This document shows, in pieces, positions 1 through 9,193 of a stretch of DNA of 64,000 nt; positions within the stretch are counted from its first letter, which is position 1, and each line of letters opens with the position of its first letter. The notes beneath the pieces are model-generated. The model was not told the origin of the DNA. It made no database searches and saw only the letters and a program-made list of their open reading frames with translations. The position numbers and the translations under genes were made by a program. This stretch comes from Xanthomonas sp. XNM01 (GTDB taxonomy: Bacteria > Pseudomonadota > Gammaproteobacteria > Xanthomonadales > Xanthomonadaceae): the NCBI RefSeq assembly GCF_014851915.1, contig NZ_JACVAP010000006.1, forward strand, positions 1 through 64,000. Reading direction: 5' to 3'.

Positions 1-76
1 GTGGTTGATAGGTCAGGTGTGTAAGTACAGCAATGTATTGAGCTAACTGATACTAATGATCCGTGTGGCTTGACCA
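1..76 (+). rRNA. 23S rRNA, 3' end (partial)
   Basis: The window opens in the last ~76 nt of a 23S rRNA gene. The conserved 3' terminal block is visible, including GGTCAGGTGTGTAAGTACAG and the ACTGATACTAATGATCCGTG stretch, ending in GGCTTGACCA, which normally pairs with the 5' end of 23S. The exact 3' end is estimated. The 5S gene follows after ~130 nt, the usual bacterial rRNA operon order. Confidence 0.93.
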
Positions 77-205
77 TATAACCTCAAGTGGCCTTGGACT
101 CGACGTACACGTCGATGGAATCCAAATTGCCCGCTACATTCCAAGACCAAATGCGAGACGGTGCGGTACCCGTTGTTCAGGGACACCAGCACGCTCCAAC
201 CGTCT

Positions 206-321
206 CCCTGGTGAAATTAGCGTTGTGGAACCACCCGATCCCATCCCGAACTCGGAAGTGAAACGCAACTGCGCCGATGGTAGTGTGGGATTCCCATGCG
301 AGAGTAGGTCATCGCCAGGGT
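206..321 (+). rRNA. 5S rRNA
   Basis: About 116 nt with the typical 5S core: a CCACCCGATCCCATCCCGAA block, GGAAGTGAAAC and GATGGTAGTGTGG. The two ends pair (CCCTGGTGA with TCGCCAGGG) to form helix I. It lies downstream of 23S and upstream of a strong terminator, so it is the last gene of the rRNA operon. The ends are set from the helix and may be off by 1-3 nt. Confidence 0.93.
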
Positions 322-332
322 TTTATACCCGC

Positions 333-366
333 AACCCCCCCAGCTCACGCTGGGGGGTTTGTTTTT
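333..366 (+). terminator. Rho-independent terminator of the rRNA operon
   Basis: A C6/G6-rich stem (CCCCCCAGC paired with GCTGGGGGG, loop TCAC) is followed by TTTGTTTTT. It begins 12 nt after the 5S gene. This is a textbook intrinsic terminator closing the rrn operon. Confidence 0.9.
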
Positions 367-1721
367 GTGCGCTCGAAACTTGCTGGTCAGTGCGCCGCCT
401 GCAGCCAAAGACACGCACACGTGTCATGCCCGTGTCGGGACGCAGCGAATCCCGCTGGCGATGGCCAGGGACCGGCCGGGACAGCAGGCTGTCTCGATCA
501 CGGATGGATCGCAGAGCCTGCGGAATGCATCGGTGCGCGCTTGTCGCGATGATTGGACGCCCCCCCGGCACCGCGGATCGCCAGCCCGGCCGATGCGACG
601 GCTGTTCCACGAGGCCAGTGCTGCAAGTCTCGATCAGCCTTACTAGCCGCGCTCTGACTTCGCTCGACCGGGTTTTACTGGCTGAGCTCACCGTCCCGCC
701 GGAACGGCTGTCCGGCGTCTGTGGGCAACTCCGTGGTCGCGGCGGCGGACAACACGGCTTTCCTGCGGAGCAGAGCCCTTGTGCCATGCGTTCGACGCAG
801 TGTCCTGCCAGGACGTGTGGCGGCATGCGCTTGGTGATGCCTGGAACGCAGCAGCATCCAGTGACACGCAGGCACCGGACCTTGAGTGGGGAACCCCTGG
901 CGACGTGACATCGAGCACATGCAGCGTGATGCCACGGCTGCGGGTTGGTTGTGGGACTTCGCTACTGGCGGGAAATGCCTGCGAACAACGCGACACCTGC
1001 TCCATCATGGCACCTGGAGCACGTGCGGAATCCTGATGAGGGACGGAGCGGCGATCAGCGGCGCAGGCCAGAGATGATCCACAACGGGCGGCAGGCCACG
1101 AACAACACCGACCACGCCGATCCAGTGTGGCTGGACCGCACGCAGGCCATCGTGACCAGGAGCCGCACGCTCGGAGAACCGTGCATGCTCCAAGGATTGC
1201 CTGACGGCGGAACACCACGACGTTCTGATCCACACGGGGCGTGGTACGCGATGGCGCTGCAGACCTGCTGGTTGCCCTTCATCACCGTGTTCCTCATGCC
1301 GGGAACACGGGGCCGACATGCTGCACGTGATGACGTCAGCGAGCCTCAGAGACCAGGCCACAGCGTGCTGGCGATGGCGGGGTGCCTCACATGCTGCTGC
1401 TGCGCCAGTCGCATCGGCAGCGGGTCTCGGCAGCTTGCCGATGGCCTCACCTCGCGCATCTGGTCTTCCGCGCCTGGGACTGGTGGAAGGCCGCTGCAAC
1501 ACGGAACGACGTGCGCGCTGCCGGCCACTTCCGCTGCGATGACGAATGGATGTGTCGGTGCGCTTCGGTGCGATGCACCGCGAGGATGGCTTCCCGCCAT
1601 CCGCCGCAGCACGACGCCGCTTCCACCGCTGGCCCTCCAATCGTTGGCTCTCGATCACTGAAGAACCCGGCAAGCATGGTGATGCCACGTTGCCGGGTGA
1701 AGGGCTTCGATCTGCGCGTGG
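367..1721. other. 1.35-kb region without a recognisable gene
   Basis: Between the rRNA terminator and the copB stop there are open frames on both strands, but they overlap each other. Their translations are rich in Arg, Cys and Trp and resemble no family I know. None has a convincing ribosome binding site plus ordered sequence. One clean hairpin is visible: CCGTGTTCC at 1285-1293 pairs with GGAACACGG at 1302-1310. The stretch looks like non-coding or decayed sequence. Confidence 0.5.
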
Positions 1722-3170
1722 TCAGAACCAGAGACGGACGCCGGCGACGAAGCGGGTATCGCGCGCCGCCTCTCCCGCTTCCTGGCGGTAGTCCGCGGTA
1801 CCGCCGAAGCTCCGCTCGTGGACCACGCCTATGTATGGCGCGAAACGCCGGTTGATCTCGTAGCGCAGGCGCAGGCCGGCTTCCGCCGACGACAGGCCGC
1901 TGCCGACATGACGCTGCGGGTCGTCCTTGCCGCTGACATCCAGCTCGACGACCGGCTGCAGGATCAGACGGTTGGTCAGCAGCATCTCGTACTCGATCCC
2001 GAGATGCGCAGCTGTCTGACCGGACTCACCAATGTACGCGGTGGCCGAAACCTCGAACCGGTAAGGAGCCATGCCGATCAGTCCGATCGCCGCCCAGCTC
2101 TGGCTGTCTCCACCGAGCGCGAGATCATGGCGGACACCGGCGACCACATCCCACCAGGCCGAGATGCCCCGGCCGTACAACACTTCCAGGTCTGCCGACT
2201 CCGTTCGCCCGCCCTCGCGTTCGCCACCGCTGCGCAGCCACAGGCGCTGCACGTCGCCGCCGATCCAGGCATCCGCCTCCCAGGCCTGCCCGCTGTCATG
2301 ATCGGCGTCCCAGCCTTCGAGCCGGTTCAGCCTGACCAGACTGTTGATCGTCGCCCCATGCGACATGTGCCCATGGTGCAGCTCCGGGAATGCGGCGGCG
2401 CGGTCGGCATCGGTGATGGCCGGGATTGGTTCGCGGGGTGCGGCGTCGGCGCTCAGATCTGCGGCGTGACCTGCATGCAGGGCGGCGCCATCGCCGTCTG
2501 GCATGGCATGGCCAGCGTAGGGATCTGCGGGCGCCATGTGTCCTGCACGCGGATCGGGTGTTCCGGCAACGGCTGGCCCCTGGTGATGCGCGTGCGCGCT
2601 GCCGGCAGCAGCGGCATGGTGCGCGGAGTGGGGATCGGCAGCACCCCCTGCGGCCCCTGCGTGCGGGCTGCGATGGCCGGCATGGGGATCCGGTGCCAGT
2701 GCCGGTTGGTGCGCCGTATGCTTTCCATCAGCCGCAGCGCGACGTGCCGCATGCGGATCCGCCGTCGGATGCTGGATGTGAGCGGCGTGATCAGCGGCTG
2801 CCGCCGGCGTTGCATGACCTGCATGTGGATCGGACTCAGCTGCCCGGTGTGCGGCGTGCGGGTCGTTGTTGGTCGCATCAACCGACACGGGGTGTGCGGC
2901 GTGGGTGGCATGGCCTGCATGCGGGTCGCCCGCACGCCCGCCACTGCCATCGCTGGGCGTGTGCCGCGTGTCGTGGCTGGTCGTTGACGGCTGGTGACCT
3001 GCATGGGGATCCAGTGGGCCGGCGGTCTCCACCGTGGCCTCATTGGAAGGTGCTGGTATGGCCTGGCCATGCGTGTGATGGGCATGCGTGCCGTCCTGCG
3101 CGCGTCCGATCACGGGTGCCATCAGTGCGAGCGCGGCAGCCAGTGCGGTACTCGGCATCGAGCTTCTCAT
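1722..3170 (-). CDS. copB: Copper resistance protein CopB, with expanded His-rich linker
   Basis: 482 aa outer-membrane copper resistance protein of the CopB/PcoB family (PF05275), thought to bind or sequester copper at the outer membrane. A signal peptide (residues 1-24, cut near GRA-Q) is followed by a His-rich linker at ~28-236 with about 35 His and nine D-P-x-A-G-H-type units. The CopB beta-barrel domain (~255-482) follows and ends in ...GVRLWF, a typical barrel end with terminal Phe. The ATG at 3170 is chosen because AGGAG lies upstream, a signal peptide follows directly, and it overlaps the copA stop by 4 nt (ATGA), so translation is probably coupled. An in-frame extension to 3356 lies inside copA and has no merit. 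It is the last gene of copL-copA-copB. Confidence 0.93.
   Translation of the reverse strand: MRSSMPSTALAAALALMAPVIGRAQDGTHAHHTHGQAIPAPSNEATVETAGPLDPHAGHQPSTTSHDTRHTPSDGSGGRAGDPHAGHATHAAHPVSVDATNNDPHAAHRAAESDPHAGHATPAAAADHAAHIQHPTADPHAARRAAADGKHTAHQPALAPDPHAGHRSPHAGAAGGAADPHSAHHAAAAGSAHAHHQGPAVAGTPDPRAGHMAPADPYAGHAMPDGDGAALHAGHAADLSADAAPREPIPAITDADRAAAFPELHHGHMSHGATINSLVRLNRLEGWDADHDSGQAWEADAWIGGDVQRLWLRSGGEREGGRTESADLEVLYGRGISAWWDVVAGVRHDLALGGDSQSWAAIGLIGMAPYRFEVSATAYIGESGQTAAHLGIEYEMLLTNRLILQPVVELDVSGKDDPQRHVGSGLSSAEAGLRLRYEINRRFAPYIGVVHERSFGGTADYRQEAGEAARDTRFVAGVRLWF
2463..3089 (-). repeat. Degenerate DPHAGH-type metal-binding repeats inside copB
   Basis: Nine imperfect units related to Asp-Pro-His-Ala-Gly-His occur at irregular spacing (CopB residues ~54-218), separated by Ala/Thr-rich spacers with more His. 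Variants include DPHAAH, DPHSAH, DPRAGH and DPYAGH. The DNA repeats are diverged, so this is an old coding expansion rather than a recent tandem array. It probably forms a flexible periplasmic copper-binding arm. Confidence 0.8.
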
Positions 3171-4942
3171 GCCGACTCCTCCACGCGTACTTCGCGCATC
3201 ATGCCGCCGTCCATGTGGTAGAGCAGATGGCAGTGGAAGGCCCAGCGGCCGAGCGCATCGGCGCGCACGCGGTAGCTGCGTCGGGTGGCCGGCGGCATGT
3301 CCACGGTGTGCTTGCGCACCTGGAACCGGCCGTGCTCGTCCTCGAGGTCGCTCCACAGGCCGTGCAGGTGGATCGGGTGCTGCATCATCGTGTCGTTGAC
3401 CAGCACGATGCGCACCCGCTCGCCGTAGTTCAGCCGCAACGGCTCGGCGCTGGCGAACGGGATGCCGTTGAACGACCAGGCGAACTTCTCCATGTGCCCG
3501 GTCAGGTGCAGCTCGATCTCGCGCCCCGGCGTGCGTCCGTCAGGATCCGGGAACAGGCTCTCCAGGTCGGCATAGGTCAGCACGCGCCGGCCGTTGTCGC
3601 GCAGGCCGATTCCCGGGTCGTCCAGGCGCGGACCGCTGGGCGAGGACTGCATGTCGACCAGCGGATTGCCGGTTTCGCTGGCCGGGTGGGTGACTGCGGC
3701 GCCGGTGCCGTGGCTCCCGTGCCCCATGTGCGCACCGCAGCCGCCCATCGCCGCCCCGCAGCCGCCTTCGCTGGTGGCGGCATGCGAGCCGCCGTGGCCC
3801 ATGTCGTCCATCGTCAGCAGTGGACGCGGATCGACCACCGGCACCGGCGCTTCCAGCCCATGACGCACGGCCAGCGTGCCGCGTGCGTGGCCGGTGCGGC
3901 CCATGTCCTGGGCGAAGATGGTGAAGGCGTCCTGGCCGCTGGGCTCGACGATCACGTCGAAGGTCTCGGCGACCGCGATGCGGAATTCGTCGACGCTGAC
4001 CGGATGGATGTACTGGCCGTCGGCGGCGACCACGGTCATCTTCAGGCCGGGAATGCGGATGTCGAAGTAGGTCATGTTCGAGGCGTTGATGAAACGCAGC
4101 AGGACCTTCTCGCCCGGCCGGAACGTGCCGGTCCAGTTCGAGGCCGGGGTCACGCCGTTCATCAGGTAGGTGTAGGTGTGCGCGTTGACGTCGGACAGGT
4201 CGGTCGGCGTCATCCGCATCCGGCCCCACATCGCGCGGTCGGCGATGGTGGCCTTCAGCCCGTCGCGGCGTGCGTCGCGGACGAAGTCGCCGACGGTGCG
4301 CTGGTAGTAGTTGTCGTAGTACGGCGCCTTCTTCAGCCGGCGGAACAGCGCGGCCGGATCCAGGTCGGTCCAGTCCGACAGCAGCACCACGTGCTCGCGG
4401 TCGTAGTGGTACGGCGGTGGCTCCAGCGGATCGACGATCAGCGCGCCGTAAAGCCCGGCCTGTTCCTGGTGCAGCGAGTGGCTGTGGTACCAGTAGGTGC
4501 CGGATTGCTTCAGCGTGAATCGGTAGAGGAAGGTCTCGCCGGGATAGATGCCGTCGAAGCTCAGCCCCGGCACGCCGTCCATGTTCGACGGCAGCAGGAT
4601 GCCGTGCCAGTGGATCGAGGTCTGCAGGCCGTCGGACAGGCGGTTGGACACGCGCACGTTGACGGTGTCGCCTTCGCGCCAGCGCAGGATCGGGGCGGGC
4701 AGGCTGCCATTGATGGTGACGGCGGGCCGCGGCCGGCCGGTGAAGTTGACGCGCATCGCGCCGACGGCGAGATCGAATTCGGTGCCGCGCAGGGTGGGCA
4801 CCGCGTGAGGCGTCGCCGCAGCGCGTGCCGGGGCGGCCAGCAGGCCGCTGCCGGCGGCCAGGCCGCCAAGGCCCAGGCCCTGCACGAAACGCCGGCGCGT
4901 GAACGCGGCACCCGATGCGCCGTCTGGATGATCGAAAGACAT
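3167..4942 (-). CDS. copA: Multicopper oxidase CopA (copper resistance)
   Basis: 591 aa periplasmic multicopper oxidase of the CopA/PcoA family, which oxidises Cu(I) and binds copper. A twin-arginine signal is present (TRRRFVQG, residues 15-22, then a hydrophobic stretch to APARA). All four copper-ligand motifs are visible: HWHG (111-114), WYHSHS (151-156), HPIHLHG (522-528) and HCHLLYH (570-576). A Met/His-rich segment (HMGHGSHGTG) in the middle is typical of CopA. The start at 4942 places the Tat motif correctly; a longer in-frame reading to 5050 adds an unlikely leader. It lies 111 nt downstream of copL and overlaps copB (ATGA). Confidence 0.96.
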   Translation of the reverse strand: MSFDHPDGASGAAFTRRRFVQGLGLGGLAAGSGLLAAPARAAATPHAVPTLRGTEFDLAVGAMRVNFTGRPRPAVTINGSLPAPILRWREGDTVNVRVSNRLSDGLQTSIHWHGILLPSNMDGVPGLSFDGIYPGETFLYRFTLKQSGTYWYHSHSLHQEQAGLYGALIVDPLEPPPYHYDREHVVLLSDWTDLDPAALFRRLKKAPYYDNYYQRTVGDFVRDARRDGLKATIADRAMWGRMRMTPTDLSDVNAHTYTYLMNGVTPASNWTGTFRPGEKVLLRFINASNMTYFDIRIPGLKMTVVAADGQYIHPVSVDEFRIAVAETFDVIVEPSGQDAFTIFAQDMGRTGHARGTLAVRHGLEAPVPVVDPRPLLTMDDMGHGGSHAATSEGGCGAAMGGCGAHMGHGSHGTGAAVTHPASETGNPLVDMQSSPSGPRLDDPGIGLRDNGRRVLTYADLESLFPDPDGRTPGREIELHLTGHMEKFAWSFNGIPFASAEPLRLNYGERVRIVLVNDTMMQHPIHLHGLWSDLEDEHGRFQVRKHTVDMPPATRRSYRVRADALGRWAFHCHLLYHMDGGMMREVRVEESA

Positions 4943-5053
4943 GGAAGATACCGATGAGCGCCCGCAGGCTGCGGCCTGTGCAGGACGAGGAACGGGGCGG
5001 TCGAGTGCGACCGCCGGCAGTGCGCCATCCGGTAGGGATGGCAGCGACACCGA

Positions 5054-5443
5054 TCAGCTGATTGGAGGCCGGCTCAGGCGTGCGGGCAGCGGCCCGTGCC
5101 GCGACAGGCTGCCAGCCGGCCGCCACTGGCCATCGGGGGGCCGGGAATCGGCGACCCAGCGTTGCTGGACCATCGCTGCCAGCAGGTGCTGGCATGCGCA
5201 GTCGCAGGCCTTCTGCTGGGTGCAGTCGCCGGGGTCTGTGCAGTGGGCGGTGTCCGCCGGAGGTGCCTGCTCCGTCTGCCTCGCACCGGCTTCATGGCAG
5301 TCGCCGGTCGCCATGCCCGGATCGGGCGCGGTCGCTCCGACATCCCCACTGCCAGCCATCGCCAGCGCCGAGCCGCTGCCGGCCGCGGCGAACAGCAGGC
5401 ACAGGCAGAGCAGGCAATGCAGCAGGACGCGGAAGGAGGGCAT
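5054..5443 (-). CDS. copL: CopL-type copper-responsive small protein
   Basis: 129 aa. N-terminal hydrophobic signal sequence (VLLHCLLCLCLLFAAAG) followed by a Cys/His-rich part with CHEAG, CTDPGDC and a CDCACQH cluster, and a C-terminal RPPIS. This matches the CopL family found upstream of copAB in Xanthomonas and Stenotrophomonas, which is needed for copper-induced copAB expression by an unclear mechanism. ATG 5443 is preferred over the in-frame ATG at 5497, because the predicted transcript start (~5507) would leave the longer version no room for a ribosome binding site. First gene of the copper operon. Confidence 0.85.
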   Translation of the reverse strand: MPSFRVLLHCLLCLCLLFAAAGSGSALAMAGSGDVGATAPDPGMATGDCHEAGARQTEQAPPADTAHCTDPGDCTQQKACDCACQHLLAAMVQQRWVADSRPPDGQWRPAGSLSRHGPLPARLSRPPIS

Positions 5444-5513
5444 GGCGATGCGGTTCGAGGGCGTGGACACGGTAGAACAAGGCGGCACGGCGTTCAACGC
5501 GACGTCCGCGCCG

Positions 5514-5544
5514 ATTGAAACCCCGGACGCAGGTCCAGGGTCAA
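5514..5544 (-). promoter_or_regulatory. Predicted MerR/CueR-type promoter-operator of copLAB
   Basis: Read on the minus strand: -35 TTGACC (5544-5539), a 19-bp spacer, and -10 TTCAAT (5519-5514). Between them lies an inverted repeat, ACCCTGGAC / GTCCGGGGT with a 4-nt centre (8 of 9 pairs match), at 5541-5520. A 19-bp spacer spanned by a dyad starting in the -35 is the hallmark of promoters activated by MerR-family regulators such as CueR. It lies ~70 nt upstream of the copL ATG. No MerR gene is in the window, so the regulator would act in trans. Confidence 0.65.
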
Positions 5545-5572
5545 GCCGGACCGGGATCGCCGACGCCCAGGC

Positions 5573-8500
5573 TCACCCGCCGGCCTGGCCGTGGCGTTCG
5601 ACGGCCGCCGCATGCGCCGCCAGCCAGGCGCGCAGCGAGGCCGGCTTCACCGGTTTGGTCAGCAGCCGGTAGCCGCGTCCGCGCGCCAGACGCTTGAGGT
5701 CGTCGCGCCCGTCGGCGGTCAGCAGCGCGCCCGGGATCGCCCCACCGGCCTGACGCAGCGCATCGAGGGTATCGAGCCCATCCAGGCGGTCGTGCAGGTG
5801 GTAATCGACCAGCATCACCTGCGGCGCGCTGTCGGCCATGCGCTCCAGGGCCTGGTCGACCGTGCTGGCGACGATCGCCTCGGCCTGCCAGCGGCCGAGC
5901 AGCACGCGCATGCCGTCCAGGATCTCCTGGTCGTTGTCCACGCAGAGCACGCGCAGGCCGGCCAGCGAGCCGGAAAGCAGCGGGCTCGGTGCGCGTTCGG
6001 GCATCAGCTGCACCGACTCGGCGCGCGGCACGTCGATCGAGAACATGCTGCCCTGGCCGACCCGGCTGCGCGCGCCCAGGCCATGGCCGAGCAGACGCGA
6101 GATGCGCTGGCAGATCGACAGACCCAGGCCGAGGCCGCGCTCGCCCCAGTCGAACGGCTGCTGGTAGCGATGGAACTCGTCGTAGATCTGGCGCATGTGC
6201 TGTTCGGGAATGCCCGGGCCGGTATCCCACACCTGCAACGAGACGGTGTTCCCGCGCACGCGCATGCCGATCACGATGCGGCCCTGGCGCGTGTAGCGCA
6301 GCGCGTTGGCCATGAAGTTCTGCAGCACGCGCCGCAGCAGCCGGCGGTCGCTGCGCACCGGGCACGGCCGCGCATGCACGCGCAGCACCAGGCCGCGGCC
6401 GGCCGCGACCGGCGCGTACTGCGCGGCGAGTTCGCGCAGCAGTTCGTCGGCATCGAACTCGCGCACGTCGGCGCGCAACGCGCCGGTGTCCAGGCGCGAC
6501 ACGTCGAGCAGGCCGTCCAGCAGTTCCTCCGCCGCCCGCAGCGAGGCGTCGACGCGCTCGGCCAGATGGCGCTGCTCGCCGGTCTGTTCGCTCTCGCGCA
6601 GGGCCGAGGCGAACAGGCGCGCGGCGTTGAGCGGCTGCAGCACGTCGTGGCTGATGGCGGCCAGGAACCGGGTGCGCGACTGCTGCGCCGATTCGGCTTC
6701 GCGGGTGCGGTCGGCCACGCGCTGCTCGAGGTTCTCGTTGGCCTCGCGCAGCGCCTGCTCGGCATGCTTGTACGCGGTGATGTCGTTGTAGCTGGTGACG
6801 TAACCGCCGCCTGGCAGGGCCTGGCCACGCATCTCGATCACGCTGCCGTCGGCGCGCACGCGCTCGAACACGTGCGCGCTGCCGTTGCGCATGTGCTCGA
6901 TGCGGCGTCCGATCTGGTCCTCGATGTCGCCGTCGCCCAGTTCGCCGCGCTCGGCGTTGTAGCGGATCAGGTCGGCGACGGGCCGGCCGACGTAGAGCAT
7001 GCCGGTCGGGTAGCCGAACATTTCCTGGTAGCGGCGGTTCCAGGCGACCAGACGCATGTCCGGATCGACCACGCTGACGCCGGCGCTGATGTTCTCCAGC
7101 GTGGTCGACAGGATCTCGCGGTTGAAGCGCAGCTCCTGGCCGGCTTCGTCCAGCAGTGCCATCACCTCGCTCAGGTGCATGCCCGAGCCGCGCAGCACGC
7201 TGGTGAGCACCAGGCGCGCCGATGCGGCGCCGATCGAGGCGGCCAGCAGGCGCTCGGTGAACTGCACCCACATGCGGTCGGCCGACACGGTCGGCTGCAG
7301 TTCCCGGTCCAGCGCCGCCGCCTGTTCGGCGAACGCCCGTCGCGCATGGCGCTCGCCGACGATGCGCACGGCCAGCGCCTGCAGGTCGCCGACGCTGACG
7401 TTGCCGGGCCAGCCACCCTGGACCAGGGTCTGGCGCTCGGCGTAGGGATCGAGGAACGGCGCGATGCGCAGGCGTTCGTCGACGCTCGGCCGCCAGCGCG
7501 CCGAGACCACCATCATCACGCCGCTGTTGAGCAGAAGCGACCAGAACGTGCCGTGGGTCAGCGGGTCCCAGCCGCTGAGCCCGAACAACTGCTGCGGTCG
7601 CAGCCAGTCGATGTTGAACGGACCGGTATGCAGCCAGGCCGAGTCGATCGAACCGGCGGTGGCCAGGGCCGGCAGCAGCAGCGTGTAGATCCAGGTCACG
7701 AAGCCGACCAGCAGGCCGAGTTCGACGCCGCGGCGGCTGGCGCCACGCCAGTACAGGCCGCCGATCAGGCCGGGCGCGAACTGGGCCACCGCCGCGAACG
7801 CCATCACGCCATAGGCGGCCAGCGTGGTGTCGCCGCCGATCCAGCGGTAATAGCCGTACGCGCACAGCGACAGCAGCAGGATCGCCACGCGCCGCACCCA
7901 CAGCACCAGCGAGGCGACGTCGGCCGCGGCGTGGCGGTCGCCCCAGCCGCGGCGCAGCAGCACCGGCATCACCAGATCGTTGCTGACCATCGTGGCCAGC
8001 GCGATGCTGGCCACGATCACCATGCCGGTGGCGGCGGAGAAGCCGCCGATGTAGGCCACCAGGGCGAGCGCATCGCGGTTCTCGGCCAGCGGCAGGGCCA
8101 GCACGAAGGTGTCGCTGGCCACGCTGCCGGCGCTGCCGAACAGGGCCACGCCGGCCGAGGCGATGGGCACCACCATCAGCGAGATCAGCAGCAGGTAACC
8201 ACCGAACATCCAGCGCGCCTTGCGGATGTCGCCGACATCGCCGCACTCGACCACCGCGACCTGGAACTGGCGCGGCAGGCAGACGATGGCCAGGAAGCTG
8301 AGCACGGTCTGGGCGACGAAGCCGACCGGAGGCGCCTGCTGGAACAGTTCGCGCGCCGAATCGGCGATGCGGACCGAGTGCCCGCCCAGCCATGCGTAGG
8401 CGAACACGCCCACCGCCACCATCGCGATCAGCTTGATCAGCGACTCCAGCGCGATCGCCAGCATCATGCCGTGGTGGTGCTCGGTCGCATCGACCTGGCG

Positions 8501-9031
8501 GGTGCCGAACAGCGCGGCGAACAACGCCATCAGCAGCGCCACGTACAGCGCCGGGTCGGCGAAGACGCCGACCTGCTCGGCGTTCTGCCCGGACAGCACG
8601 TTCAGGCTCATCGCCACCGCCTTGTACTGCAGGGCGACATAGGGAACGACGCCGACCAGTGCGATCACCGTGACCAGCGCGGCCAGCCGGCGCGAGCGGC
8701 CGTAGCGGGCAGAGATGAAGTCGGCGATCGAGACCGTGTTCTGGCTGTGCGCGATCAGCGCCAGCCGTTCGATGATGCGCCAGCCGAACAGGAACAGCAG
8801 CAGCGGGCCCAGATAGATCGGCAGATAGCCGGCACCGCTGCGGACCGCGCTGCCGACCGCGCCATAGAAGGTCCAGGACGAGCAGTAGACCGCCAGGGCC
8901 AGGCTGTAGACCGCCGGCCGGAGCCAGGGATGGTTCGGATACACCGGCCGCCGGTCGCCCCACCAGGCCACCACGAACAGCAGCACGGCGTAGCCCAGCG
9001 AGACCAGCAGCAGGATCCAGCTCGAAACCAA
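5573..9031 (-). CDS. Hybrid histidine kinase with SSS transporter-like sensor (CbrA/CrbS type)
   Basis: 1152 aa. Residues ~1-515 form a sodium/solute-symporter-like membrane domain with a dozen or more hydrophobic segments. A PAS domain follows (~640-755, [18 protein letters not shown]), then a short coiled coil, HisKA with phospho-His 795 ([10 protein letters not shown]), HATPase with N905/N909, DTGPG (936-940) and GLGLGLS. A C-terminal receiver carries Asp1076 (VMLVDYHL) and a conserved KP motif. This order is that of CrbS/CbrA-like kinases controlling carbon-source use. The start is TTG at 9031, set by a strong GGAGGG 8 nt upstream. It is divergent from the symporter-phosphorylase operon (162-nt gap). 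No cognate response regulator is in the window. Confidence 0.93.
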   Translation of the reverse strand: MVSSWILLLVSLGYAVLLFVVAWWGDRRPVYPNHPWLRPAVYSLALAVYCSSWTFYGAVGSAVRSGAGYLPIYLGPLLLFLFGWRIIERLALIAHSQNTVSIADFISARYGRSRRLAALVTVIALVGVVPYVALQYKAVAMSLNVLSGQNAEQVGVFADPALYVALLMALFAALFGTRQVDATEHHHGMMLAIALESLIKLIAMVAVGVFAYAWLGGHSVRIADSARELFQQAPPVGFVAQTVLSFLAIVCLPRQFQVAVVECGDVGDIRKARWMFGGYLLLISLMVVPIASAGVALFGSAGSVASDTFVLALPLAENRDALALVAYIGGFSAATGMVIVASIALATMVSNDLVMPVLLRRGWGDRHAAADVASLVLWVRRVAILLLSLCAYGYYRWIGGDTTLAAYGVMAFAAVAQFAPGLIGGLYWRGASRRGVELGLLVGFVTWIYTLLLPALATAGSIDSAWLHTGPFNIDWLRPQQLFGLSGWDPLTHGTFWSLLLNSGVMMVVSARWRPSVDERLRIAPFLDPYAERQTLVQGGWPGNVSVGDLQALAVRIVGERHARRAFAEQAAALDRELQPTVSADRMWVQFTERLLAASIGAASARLVLTSVLRGSGMHLSEVMALLDEAGQELRFNREILSTTLENISAGVSVVDPDMRLVAWNRRYQEMFGYPTGMLYVGRPVADLIRYNAERGELGDGDIEDQIGRRIEHMRNGSAHVFERVRADGSVIEMRGQALPGGGYVTSYNDITAYKHAEQALREANENLEQRVADRTREAESAQQSRTRFLAAISHDVLQPLNAARLFASALRESEQTGEQRHLAERVDASLRAAEELLDGLLDVSRLDTGALRADVREFDADELLRELAAQYAPVAAGRGLVLRVHARPCPVRSDRRLLRRVLQNFMANALRYTRQGRIVIGMRVRGNTVSLQVWDTGPGIPEQHMRQIYDEFHRYQQPFDWGERGLGLGLSICQRISRLLGHGLGARSRVGQGSMFSIDVPRAESVQLMPERAPSPLLSGSLAGLRVLCVDNDQEILDGMRVLLGRWQAEAIVASTVDQALERMADSAPQVMLVDYHLHDRLDGLDTLDALRQAGGAIPGALLTADGRDDLKRLARGRGYRLLTKPVKPASLRAWLAAHAAAVERHGQAGG

Positions 9032-9193
9032 GGCCGCCCTCCTGCAGCACGATGGCCGAGTGTACTTCGCTGCGCTGCGGCGTGCCCCGGAGCGCCTTGG
9101 CGGGCAATCTGTCCAGCGCTGTCAAATGCCGCTCGATGGCCAGTCCGCCGGCGGTCCGAATCGAACCAGCTGGACCATCCGGGGCGCAGGGAG

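Noticed and set aside
2463-3089. Repeat block in copB as a possible CRISPR or minisatellite
   Set aside because: Units are irregularly spaced, diverged in DNA, and keep the reading frame and the His pattern, so they are protein repeats.
2426-4957. 843-aa plus-strand open frame opposite copB and copA
   Set aside because: Antisense shadow of two clear genes; its translation is His/Arg-rich and has no domain logic. High GC content removes stops on the opposite strand.
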